This document shows positions 46,290 to 56,549 of a stretch of 64,000 nucleotides of DNA, piece after piece. The notes under the pieces are model-generated. The model made no database searches. It was not told the origin of the DNA and saw nothing but the letters and a program-made list of their open reading frames with translations. The position numbers were made by a program, and so were the translations under genes. Each line of letters opens with the position of its first letter. Position 1 is the first letter of the stretch. This stretch comes from Gossypium raimondii (taxonomy: Eukaryota > Streptophyta > Magnoliopsida > Malvales > Malvaceae): assembly GCF_025698545.1 (NCBI RefSeq), contig NC_068572.1, positions 5,518,001 through 5,582,000 of the forward strand. The letters are read 5' to 3'.

Positions 46290-46760
46290 TAGAGGTGCTC
46301 ATGGGCCGGCCGGCCCGGCCCGGCCCGACGGCCCGCCCGAAATATGGGAGGGTTTGGGTAAAAATATAGGCCTGAAATATGGGCTTGGACAAAAAAACGA
46401 GGCCCGTTTAGAAAACGGGCCGGGCCTCGGGCACCACTTTTTCGGCCCGAGCCCAGCCCCTACCCTACCGATTAATAAATATATTTATTTTTTAATTTTA
46501 AAATATTTTTACATACTTTTTAAATTTTTTAATTTTAAAATATTTTAAAATACTTTTTAAAATTTTTTAATTTTAAAATATTTTGAAAATATTTTTTAAA
46601 TTTTTAAATTTTTAAAATAAATATGGGCGGGCGCCCGGCCCGGCTTATGATTTTTCCCGGCCGGGCTTGGGCAAAATCTTAGGCCCATATTTTGGGTCAA
46701 TTTGCTGCCCGGCCGAATTTTTATGGGTCCGCCCACCCGCCCGACCCATGAGCACCTCTA
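46290..46760. mobile_element. hAT-type MITE nested in solo LTR
   Basis: Inverted ends TAGAGGTGCTCATGGGCC and (reverse complement) TAGAGGTGCTCATGGGTC, flanked by a perfect 8-bp duplication ATATGCAT (46282-46289, 46761-46768). The arms are very GC-rich (runs of GGCCCGG) around an AT-rich middle, so it can fold strongly. 471 bp, no transposase. A younger member of the family of 8616-9001. Confidence 0.9.
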
Positions 46761-48122
46761 ATATGCATAAAAATGTATAAAATATGTGTGTATGTACATG
46801 TATCTATTTTAAAAAATTGTATAGGTATATGTATGGAACATAAAGTATGAGAAGGTTAAAAACTGAAACACTGTAAAAACAAGTTTAAAAAATGTATGAA
46901 TGCATGTGTTCATGAAAACTAAAAACATATATGTAGATTCAAAATAGGCGTATATATGAATGGAATAATAATATTAATAATAATATTAATAATAACAATA
47001 AATAAGATAAAAAATGATATAGCATAGTTATGATAAAAACAAAAAAAAATGGATCAAATTGAATTAAAAATGAGAAAATGGGGCGAATTTTGGATAAAAT
47101 TTAAGAAAGGAGGGACCCCCTTGAACGCGCGCGTAACAACGGAGGACCAAGAGGGAAATTATCCCGTCTTTCCAAAACGCAGCGCGATGGGGGACTAAAT
47201 TGAAACGGACATCGAATATGCAGCCCAATTTTAAGGGGAAAAAACAGGTTTAATTGAGACGCGTTGCAAAAGGGAGGGGTCAAATGCGCAATTTCCCCTT
47301 TGAAGCCAAACGCGCGGATCCTCCCCATCGGGTCGGGTCACCGCGCGGGTCGCACCTGGCTAAATCGGCGCCGTTTTGATCTGTTATTTAAAATAGATTT
47401 TTTTCTCTAAAACATCATTTGCAACAGAAAAGAGGATAAAAAAAAGAAAAATAATAAAACCAGTGCCCCCTTTTACTCTGCTAGGGTTTCGACCCTAGCA
47501 TCCTTGCGCCGCCGTTCAATTGGCCCTCTCACCAAAACTCCGACCACGACGGAGATGGCGGTGGCACGGCGTTTTCGGGAAGCTTTCCTCCCTTTTTGTT
47601 ATCTTAAATGAAATAAAATGAAGAATAAAGAAAATATAAAAAAAATGCAAATAAAAACGATGGTTACTGCAAAGAAAACTAAAAGAATCACCTTAAAAAA
47701 AACTCGTATTTTCTGTTCTTTATTGATTTTTTCTCTTTTTCTCTGTATCCTCTCGATACAATATCCATCCCCCTTTTACAGAATAAAAGTCGGCTTTATA
47801 TAGCCCGAAAAATCAAATACAAGTGTTGTTTTTCACTGTTTCTTTTCTTTTGGACTCCTTCGAGTCCGTGTTTGCAGGTGCTTGTGGAGCGAACGGCGCG
47901 CGTGGAGAGGGCTGTCTCCGAGTCTTGCGGCGACTGGACACTTGCTGGAGGCGAGGGCTTGCTACGGGTAGGTTTTTTCTTTTGATTTTTTTAGTTTTGC
48001 TGTGTTGGGCTGCTAGTTACTGGGTCTAGGGTTTGGGTCTTGTTTGTTGGTTTGGGCCTGAGTGTTATAATGTAAAATGGGTGTTAGATTGGGCCTGGGC
48101 ACATTTGGGTTTATACAATGTT

Positions 48123-49416
48123 CATTTGACTGAATTATTCGAATTAGTAATAGCCTAATACATATAATATATAATATTATTTATAACGTTCGGTTAATTA
48201 CCCGATTATGAACCGAATTAACCGTAAATAGAAATTCCAATAAAACATTTAACCGACCTCTAACTAAACTAGATCAATAAACCGACCGATTAACCGAATT
48301 AGATCGATTCAATCAGTTAATTTAGTTTTAACCAAAATTTGAATACCCTCACAATACTCCACCCAACTAAATAAAATAACAAATAGAAATGGTAGGTGTC
48401 AATGATGGGCTAAACATTTCTACAGTGCTTAGCTACAGTAAAACATGTGTATTTATCAAAAGGATGGGTAATAATCATGAAGAAAATTTTTAAAGGATGC
48501 ATTTATTTGAAAGTCCTTGAGAATTCAATTGAATTAAATGCATGCTTTTCTAAGAGAAATTTTGTTGTATTAATTGAGTTTCCATTAAAATTAATTTTAT
48601 TGGTATCTCGTAATTACATTGAACTTCGATTATATATGAAATTACATTAGACGCTAATTAAATCTAAATTCGAGTTAGATTCTAATTATATATATATATA
48701 GAAACAAGGAAAGAATACTAATTTAAATATAAATTGTTCTATTCAACGTTGCGCTGGCATTATCGGCCATGAAAGAAATGGAAGCCTAAGTCTCATGTTC
48801 TTGCTATGTTTGTTATTGCATTAGCTACATGGTTGCCTTCCCTGTAAATATACAATACTCGAACCACCCAAGATCGTTGCAACATTTGTTGGATTAGTCG
48901 GATTAATACAGTTGCAGAAACTTCCGTATAAATCTTCTCAATCTTCTTTTTTCATACATAAAACTTGAACTTAAAACTTATTTAAAGGATTCCGTTTTAC
49001 AATCTATAAACATTTATCCTTTCAAAGATTTATGGAAAGGATATGGCCAACTTTTTACTATTAGAGTAGACGTAGGTAAAATTAATTATTTATCTCGTGA
49101 TTTTTTTTAGTAATAGACGAGAATATCTGTCATTATAATAACAAATGCATATGGAAATTTAAATTTAGATTCAAATTTAAAAATCAATCTCATTTGAACT
49201 CATGTGATAGCCCGATAATTAAGAGTGTTCACTGTTCCAGATATTACCTTAGTTTGAGTCACGTTTATTGAAAAAAACCATCCACATTTTTTAACTTTTA
49301 TTCGAAAAATAACATTGAAAGATAGCATTATCAATAGTTTAACTCATCATCTTCTTGTCTAAATATATGTTAGTTTTAGTCTTATTCCAAGGATCCCATT
49401 TATATTTCAAACAAAA
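48123..49416. other. Spacer and 3' flank of SPH copy 3
   Basis: 48123-48345 completes the AACCGAATTAACCG repeat split by the solo LTR. From about 48950 the sequence is homologous to the 3' side of the intact SPH gene (from about 40370). 49203-49285 is a possible second-family SINE copy. No gene is seen in 48350-48950. Confidence 0.45.
49203..49285 (+). repeat. Possible second SINE family, copy 2
   Basis: TAATTAAGAGTGTTCACTGTTCC, then TTAGTTTGAGTCACG and an A-run. It matches part of 3790-3915 and is absent from the corresponding flank of the 40.8 kb SPH copy. Confidence 0.35.
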
Positions 49417-49863
49417 TTAATTATGATGATAGCTAAACAATAACAAATAGACGCCATCATCTTGCGATCTCCGCCGGCAGTTATTCCCGCCGCACTCGTT
49501 GGAGAGGAACTTGTTATCGACCCAAAAGACATCAAGGTACTTTTCGCCGCCGGTCCACCACATGTGGCAGCTGAACTTGGTCCGTGAGAAGAAATCAGTG
49601 CGAAACGTCCAATTGAACTCGCCGTAGGCGGGGATGTGGCGGACGCCGAGATCGTCGTCCTTGGATCTACTGTGAGCTTCCAGAATCTCGCCATGGTTGA
49701 ACCCATTGATGACGTGAACGTGAAATTTGTTCAGGATCCAGTGAGTGATGAGTGACTGAGTCAGGCAAAGCGCCCTAACCAGAATCATCTTCTTCGTAAC
49801 AACATTTTGGGCGGGATTCATATTTGTTAATATTTTTTGTTTTACTGTTAAAAGGATGTTCAT
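49356..49863 (-). pseudogene. SPH copy 3, decayed paralogue of the 40.8 kb gene
   Basis: Clear paralogue of the intact SPH. The equivalent start is MNPAQNVVTKKM at 49821, with an upstream in-frame Met at 49863. Signal peptide, HVHVINGFNHGEILEAH, SKDDDLGVRHI, EFNWTFRTDFF, KFSCHMWW and YLDVFW are retained. A TAA at 49417-49419 ends the frame where the intact protein reads HKEY; the remaining WDPWNKTK continues in the same frame to about 49356. Other changes: the conserved Cys of AHCRSK is Ser, CRWRSQDD is CRRRSQDD, and two Leu are inserted in GVYLF. Upstream TATA core is altered. Most likely a pseudogene; a truncated 134-residue product is possible. Confidence 0.82.
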
Positions 49864-50005
49864 ATGGGTGATATCCTTTCCCCTTCTACCCTTTTATGGC
49901 AAAAGAGACGGGTCTCGTACCAAAAAAAGAAAAGAAGATAATTATGAAATGATAAGTTGATTCTTAAAATTTATTTCAAAAAAAATAATAGGACAATTTA
50001 CGTAT

Positions 50006-50438
50006 GGTAAACTATAAAAATAGTCACTTTTGTTTGCTTTATATTGCATTTTAGTCATTTATGTTTGAAATGTTACATTTTAGTCACTTATGTTATCATT
50101 TTGTTACGAAGTGGTCACTCTACCGTTACCCCCCTAACAGTGGTCCTACGTGGCAGTCCAAATGGGTTCTAAATGCCAACTTGGATGTCGTACATGGTAG
50201 TCCAAATTAAATTTATTTAATTAAAAACCTATTTTCATCCCAGCTAGATATCCAAGTTGGCATTTAAAACTCATTTAGACTGCCACGTAGGACTGTCGTT
50301 AGGGAGGTAACGGAGTTTAACGGTAGAGTGACCTCATAACAAAACGATAATGTAAGTGACTAAAACGTAACATCTCAAACATAAGTGACTAAAATGTAAT
50401 CTAAGGCAAACAAAAGTGACTATTTTTGTAGTTTACCC
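50006..50438. mobile_element. Mutator-like foldback MITE, copy 2
   Basis: Same family as 39043-39434: ends GGTAAACTATAAAAATAGTC and its inverse AGTTTACCC. The flanking 9-bp duplication is TTTACGTAT (49997-50005) / TTTAAGTAT (50439-50447), one mismatch. It sits in the upstream flank of SPH copy 3; the paralogous flank of the intact SPH (ATTAAGTAT at 41411-41419) lacks it. Confidence 0.88.
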
Positions 50439-50635
50439 TTTAAGTATTCTAAAAAATAATTAAATTTGTATAATTTTATGATTTTTATTAAATCTTTCAA
50501 TTCTTTTTCTATATAATTAAAATTTTGTATAATTTTTATAATTGAATTTATGAAAGTTAAAAAAGATTATTAAAAAGTGTATAAAAATATTTTATATCTA
50601 ATTACTTAAATTATGAAATCGTAAATTTCATAAGT

Positions 50636-52370
50636 TCAATGGTTGTCGAGTGCTCGATCTGTAACGAAGCGATTTTGGACGATGTTGAAAAATACTATTT
50701 CGGAACTCAATTCCGTAAAATCGAATTAATGAAATTATGAATAGAATAATTTAAGTGTTTAAAATTGAAAATATATTAGCAAATAATCGAGTAATTAAAT
50801 CAAGAAAATCATTAATTATAGTCAATGATTAAATTGTAAAAATGCAGTTGCTATTAAATTTTAATTTAGAAAATACCTGAAGACCTAATTAGCAATTAAC
50901 CAAAAGATCTAATGATTATTTAACCATTTAAGCCGTCCAAACTTGAGAGAAAATAAGAAGAAGAAAAAACCCTTTCTTAATTTATTAACATTTGGTCACT
51001 CAAATATTTTTATGAAATCTTAATTATCTAAGTTTAGTTCATCACACCCATACTTTAGATTTTTAATTTGTAAAGATAAATCCAAGTTATCATTAGTAAA
51101 TTTTCATAGTTTTGAGCTTGAAGATAATGAATATATGAATGATGAGTTAAAATATGTTAGAACTAAGTTAGCAGGTAGTGCAATTAGCTTGCTTAAGGTA
51201 ATGATCTCACTTGCCTCGTATGAAATTGATTCGAGCATGATGTGAATTGGTTATGTTTTAAACTATGATATGTGAACCATGCATATATGTTTGAAACATT
51301 GGATACCCTAATAATAGTCTTGGGTAGAGTTAGGTATAGTTGGCATGTCATAGCATTAGTGTACAGGATTTTTACTTCGGTTTATACCGATGAGGCGCGG
51401 AGCGGATATTATACTTCGGACGTACCGATGAGATGCGAGGCACATTTATATGTTTAGTTCGGTTTATATCAATGAGGCATAGAACGCATATTTTGCTTGG
51501 ATGTACCGATGAGGCACTAGGTGCCAAATATATTGGTGTGATGGCTGTATGATCCATGTATCCATCTTGAGTCCATGTCTGGTTAATAGAGATTGTGAAA
51601 ACATGTATTTTGCCTATTGATATTGGATATTGAAATGTGTAATTGTATCTCGATGTTTAAGCAAAAAAACATGGCATGTGAAAGATCATTTGATCTAGTT
51701 ACACAAGCCCTGAGGGCCGATACAGTTATAAAATGAATCATTAGATTCGAGACTGTAATGAGAAAGTGAAATCATCATTGTGAAATGTCATGTTTGCATG
51801 TAATTGAAATGTAATGGAATAAGGATTACATGTTGTTATATGACATGTTTAATAGCTTAAAGCATGATGTTAAGTTCATGAGACAAGAGATGCAACAATG
51901 ATTTAGATAATATTTGGATTTCATATATGTATTTGGTTTTTTTTTTTTGTTGTATTTAATTAATGCTTTAAATCATGTTAGCATCATTTATTTCTATTGC
52001 TCAACATATGATTTTGTTTATTTTTGTGCACAGACACCGTTAAATCTCGAGGGCTAAAGGAGTGCAAAGGCATTCAAAGTTCAACTTTCAACTTAGAAAA
52101 GCTTGTATATATAGTTTTTGTTATGTGTATAGCAAGTAGCATGTTCCTAATGTCTTGAGTTGGTCTTTAGGTTCATTTTGAGGTTTTGGTACACATGATA
52201 GGAAGGTTTATAATATGAATGTGACCTTGTATATTTGATTGGATGTGTAGGTACTAAACTAGTGGTATAATGGTATGCTCACTCATTTTGTATATGTGCG
52301 TCTGTAACTGAGGATTGCTTGCATGCTAAGTAATTGAGTGTGATGCATGAAATTAGAATGAATATCATCG
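50636..52370 (+). mobile_element. LTR-like sequence with short-repeat array
   Basis: Homology to the SPH upstream flank stops near 50636 (AAATTTCATAAGTTCAA) and may resume near 52370. The start region has GTAACGAAGCGATTTTGG, similar to plant LTR starts. 51375-51535 holds about four ~40-bp units built on CTTCGG(T)(T)TATACCGATGAGGC. The layout (short array in the middle, no coding) parallels 13113-15478. Ends and target duplication were not resolved, so the family is uncertain. Confidence 0.5.
51375..51535 (+). repeat. Degenerate ~40-bp tandem array
   Basis: Four diverged units with the core TACCGATGAGGCG/ATGCGAGGC and TTCGGTTTATA or TTCGGACG, at about 51377, 51416, 51459 and 51497. Confidence 0.65.
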
Positions 52371-52642
52371 TATGTATATTTTTATTTTTATTTTAAATAA
52401 AAAGACTAAACTATCCTCGAATAATATAATTTATTTTAAATACGAAGTGACATTAAAGATAAATATTTGAATTCAAAATCTCACTTTAAATCAGTTTAGT
52501 CATTTCAATTATCACACTTAGTTATAGGTAAATATCTTCAGAAAATCGATTAAGTCGGCTTTTGAGTTTTTTTGACCAAATCAATTCAACTGAGAGCCAC
52601 TGCTCTCTTAAATACGGAATTAATTAAAAGATGTTAATTTTA

Positions 52643-53081
52643 GGCATAATGACTTATTTGATCCTCTAACTTTACAAAAAAGGTCATTTTAACCTTTCAT
52701 TAATTTTTTTTTATCTCTTTTAACCTTTAAACTTATATTGTTTGTCAAATCACCCCACAATGGATGGAAAAACTAATGTATGTTAACTTTGCTTATGTGG
52801 CAATCCACGTATATGCCACATTATCAATTAATTAATTTTTAAAATTTTTAAAATATATTTTTATATTTTTGTACTTTTAATAATTTTAATATAATTTTAA
52901 AAATTTTAAAAATAATTAATTGCACATCCACGTAACAATTCATGTATATGTCATATCAACAAAGTGGAACGACGATAATTTTTCCATTTATTTTAGGAGT
53001 AATGTGACAAATAATATAAATTTAAAGATAAAAAATGAAAAATTAAATAAATTACTAAAATGATTTTGGTAGTATTATGCC
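52643..53081. mobile_element. Mutator-like MITE with GGCATAATGAC ends
   Basis: Inverted ends GGCATAATGACTTATTTGAT and (reverse complement) GGCATAATACTACC. Flanking 9-bp duplication TTAATTTTA (52634-52642) / TAAATTTTA (53082-53090), one mismatch. The arms also share ATCCACGTATATG / CATATACATGAATTG and AATTAATTTTTAAAATTTTT around the centre. 439 bp. Confidence 0.75.
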
Positions 53082-53300
53082 TAAATTTTATTATAACAAA
53101 ATGAAACAGTACGCTTTTCATCACTCAATAATATACTTCGATGAGTTGAAGAGCAGCCATTAAAGCAAAAAACCAAAGCTCAAAATAAACATTCAGACAG
53201 TGGAACCATGGACAAACGAGCTTCCACCTTACGAAACTACATTAATGTATATAAGGTTTTTTTTTTTTGTTTTTTAATTATATCATGTTCAATGTACATA

Positions 53301-53469
53301 TTGTCGATTGAGTCTTAATTCGACTGGTATCATTATTGTTGTCAGTATATGAAGTCGTGAGTTCAAGTATGGTGAAACGCATCATCTTCCTATTTAAAGA
53401 TTGAGGAAGGGTTATGGGTAATTCTAGATATTATATAAATAAAAGAATAAATACGATAAGAACCTATAA
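53301..53469 (+). mobile_element. tRNA-derived SINE, copy 4
   Basis: TTGTCGATTGAGTCTTAATTC, box-B-like GAGTTCAAGTATGG, CATCATCTTCCTATTTA, TTGAGGAAGGGTTATGGG, TAATTCTAGATATTATATAA and the tail AAAAGAATAAATACGATAAG. Same order as the other copies; box A is eroded. Confidence 0.7.
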
Positions 53470-54091
53470 TAAAACTAATGTTAAAAAAAACATACATGTC
53501 GAATATAAAAGATAAAAAAAAAAAAGCATGTCCCACATTAGTATATGAATATCCATATAATATGGTTGGAAAAAATCGGAGAATTTTCATTTTTTTCAAG
53601 GTCGATTTCGAATATTAAAATTTAAAATAAAATTACATTAAAAGAAAAGATAATTAGATGGGTCAAGATTAAGTTATATATTGTTATAAGAGTTAGAATG
53701 TAATTTTATGGCTGTATTGACTTATATCTTTGTGATTTTTGAAATAATTAAATAAAAAATTTAACATTTTTGAGAGACCAAACTATAATTTTATCATATA
53801 TTGATTCAGGATTTTATAAACTTTAAGAGCCTAAAATTGTAATTTTTCATTTTAGGAGGCCAGAGCCCTTGCCTGCCCCTCTCTCCACCTTTGAGAAGGT
53901 CTAAGAATCAAGTCAAGATTGAAGCGAGCAAAAAAATGCCTAACTCGTCTCATTGTCATCCTTACAATTAACAAAATCAACTTGAAAATTTTAAGGTTGT
54001 TTTCCTCTTAAATACAATAGAGGAAATGGTATTACTAGTGACGTTTTTAGTGAGATCGTCGCCAAAAATCCTAAAAATATATAAATGAACA
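53470..54091. other. AT-rich spacer with repeat fragments
   Basis: 53760-53890 (GGAGGCCAGAGCCCTTGCC) is a fragment of the AGGGGTGAAACCA MITE family in reverse sense. No gene. Confidence 0.4.
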
Positions 54092-55479
54092 GATAAACTA
54101 TACAAATGATCACCCAACTGTACTTGCGTTCTTGTTTTGGTCATCCAACTTTAAAAATTTTCAATTTAGACACTAACATTTGAATTCGTTCATGTTTTGA
54201 TCACCTATCGTTAAATTGATAATGAAAAGCATCTTTCTAATTGGGATAATAATACATTTAGTTCTCAATACTTACATATAATTCTAAATAATTCAATAGG
54301 TTTAATTATTCACATTTACAAATTCTATCAATTTGATCCTGAAACTTCTCAATCAAAGCTTTCAGCTTTTAAAACAAAGGCATTCCACATCTATAAATTT
54401 GTAAAACCCAAAAAAAAAAAAGAAAAGGGACTTCTCTCAACTAACGAGCCATTTTCTAAGCTAATTCTTGGTATCAATGAATTTATCTTGAAACTTTATT
54501 TCCTTTTCATTTTTCATTACGCTTTCTTCTAATTATAATATTTATAACCCTTTAATTGATAAAATTTTAGTTAAAGAAAATAGAAAACCTTACAAAAAGA
54601 CACTTTAGATTTACTCTTATTGTTAACAGATGATATTTCCTTCAACGTATATAGAAATAGTCCTTGAAACCGGTCTTTGAAATTGGAAATTAAATCCGAA
54701 TTAAAAAATATGGTTTTGAAAAATTCAATTGTTCAATCAATAATTATAAAATAAAAATATGAGAATTTAATTTTCATAAGAAAAAAAGTGAAAGAATTAA
54801 TTAATTTCCTTTTGTTACATTGATAATGATTTTTTAATTTTATAAACCGTTAAGAGATTATTATGTTTTTATTTATTTTAATTTTAAATCTACGATAAGC
54901 AATATGTATCAGTAATAATTTGATTTAGTGTGAAATCATTTGCCAAATTAATTAAAAATTGAAATTATGCTAGCAAGAGTGAAAATAATTTTTTACAAAT
55001 ATTAAATTATTTATATAATTTTATTATATATTATATTTTTAAGATTTGTACTTTCTATTATTTTTAATGGTGTTTAGTTAATCTATAAATCTAACTTTTA
55101 AAAATATAAACAAAAAGGATTACGATAGAATTAGATAATTTCAACCCATAAATAAAGCAATTAATATATGTGGAATGCCTATGTTTTAAAAGTGAAAGCT
55201 TAGCTAGGTAGTTTGAGAATCAAATTGATTAAATTTGTAAATGTGAAGGGTTAAATTAATAAATTATTTAAAATTAAGATCAAATTGATAGAATAAGTAA
55301 GCGTTGTAGACTAAATGTGTTATTATACCAATTAGAAAAAAAGCTTTCCACTATCAATTAACTGTGGGTGACCAAAACATGAATGAATTCGAACATTAAT
55401 GCTTAAATTGAAATTTTTTAAAGTTCATGACCAAAATAAGAACACGGGCATAGTTAGGTGATCAGGTGTATAGTTTACC
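54092..55479. mobile_element. Long-TIR foldback element, ~1.39 kb
   Basis: Left arm begins GATAAACTATACAAATGATC and the right arm, reverse-complemented, GGTAAACTATACACCTGATC. The arms match, with indels, for about 300 bp: both contain GAATTCRTTCATGTTTTG, GAAAGC-TTTTTCTAATTGG and TTTAAAACAWAGGCATTCCA. The ends resemble the GGTAAACTAYAAAAATAGTC family, so probably Mutator-like. No coding region in the AT-rich middle; target duplication not clear. Confidence 0.7.
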
Positions 55480-55619
55480 TTAAATAAAAAAAAAAGATAA
55501 AAGGACATTTTTACCAACCTAACGTCTATGGTTTATTAACAATATTTGATTTCTATATTTTCAAGGATGAGTTTGAGTATTAAATTTTAAAATAAAATCA
55601 TATTCTAAAAAAATAAGAC

Positions 55620-55856
55620 GAAAAGTGAATCTAAGGGGTTGGCAGGACTTGACCCTCTTAAAATGAAAATTTTTAACTAAACCCTTTGTAATAATAAAAT
55701 TACATTTTGACTCCAAAATGATAAAATTTTAATTTAATCCTTTAAAATTATAAAGATACATACTATTAAAATAGTAAAATTGTATTTTTACTATCATAAA
55801 AATATATAATTTAACTTTGACCCTCATTAAAAAATTTTTGGCTTCATCACTGGATG
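55620..55856. mobile_element. MITE with AGGGGTGAAACCA ends, copy 2
   Basis: Aligns with 44636-44900: TAAGGGGTTGGCAGGACTTG, AATTTTAATTTAATCCTTTA, AAATTGTATTTTTACTATC and the closing TTTTTGGCTTCATCACTGG. More eroded at the left end than copy 1. Confidence 0.6.
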
Positions 55857-56054
55857 AAAGTTGAGGTGAGTAAATACTTGTCCATCTTATTATTGGTGAC
55901 ATTTGTTTAGTAAACCGTCGCTAATGATCGGAAAATTTTATAGTAAATAAAAAAGATAATAAGGAACATTTTGACTGACAGAGTTTACTAGCAACATTTG
56001 ATTGAAGCAACAACCAAAAAAACCCTAAATTTAAGCTGGTTAAAATAGTTGAAC

Positions 56055-56549
56055 TCAGTGTTGGAGCAATCTAGGTTTCCACTGCCAACGAAACTCATCA
56101 ACGTTTCTAGGAACATTTTTTATATAAATGCCATCATCCTTTGCAATCCAAATGCAATCCTTCCATGAACACTTGTGAAACAAAAGCACATCTTGCTAGA
56201 ACACCTTGAACGAAGCATGAGCACCGCCGCCATTGTAGTCGTCGTCATCTTTACTCACGTAGCACCAAAAAAGGGTTCTTCGAAAAATATGTTGTTGAAA
56301 ACTCCAAGTGAAATTAGTTCCAACATCAAGATTTCGACTACCTAAATCATTGTCTCCAGACTTGCAATGGACGAATAACATCCGACCATCGCTCAATCCG
56401 TTAACGACGTAGACATGCCACCTTGTGAATTCTGGAGGCAAACCCCGCCGTGGTTCAACAGAAACAACGGTAAATGCAAAAACAAGGAGGAGGAGGAGGA
56501 GAAGAATGTAACCATTAAAGGAGCTCATGGTTTCAAGATAGTTTCTCAA
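56055..56549 (-). pseudogene. Divergent SPH gene with one in-frame stop
   Basis: Start at 56549 (or the second Met at 56528, MSSFNGY). A strong signal peptide (YILLLLLLLVFAFTVVSV) is followed by the SPH domain: WHVYVVNGLSDGRMLFVHC, SGDNDLGSRNL, NFTWSFQQHIF and RTLFWCYV. After FKVF there is TAG (56196-56198). The same frame then continues for 46 codons with CSWKDCIWIAKDDGIYIKN and WQWKPRL before a natural stop at 56055-56057. The family usually has Trp there (DVFW), so TGG to TAG is the likely change. Without the stop the protein would have 164 residues. It is distant from the 34-49 kb trio. Could be a pseudogene or a truncated 117-residue protein. Confidence 0.85.

Larger units (their letters stand above)
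45256..48117 (+). mobile_element. Solo LTR, large-LTR retrotransposon family, copy 2
   Basis: Opens TGTCGAAACCG and closes TTATACA, flanked by a perfect 5-bp duplication ATGTT (45251-45255, 48118-48122). Same family as 10136-12610 in the opposite orientation; the shared GACTGGAGTCGCCACCGATCC-type start is strongly conserved. 2862 bp with no adjoining second LTR or internal domains, so a solo LTR left by recombination. It carries a nested hAT MITE at 46290-46760 and a TA microsatellite at 46071-46120. The insertion site is a repeat whose uninterrupted copy is at 41590-42005. GC-rich near 47100-47350 and 47480-47580. Confidence 0.88.
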
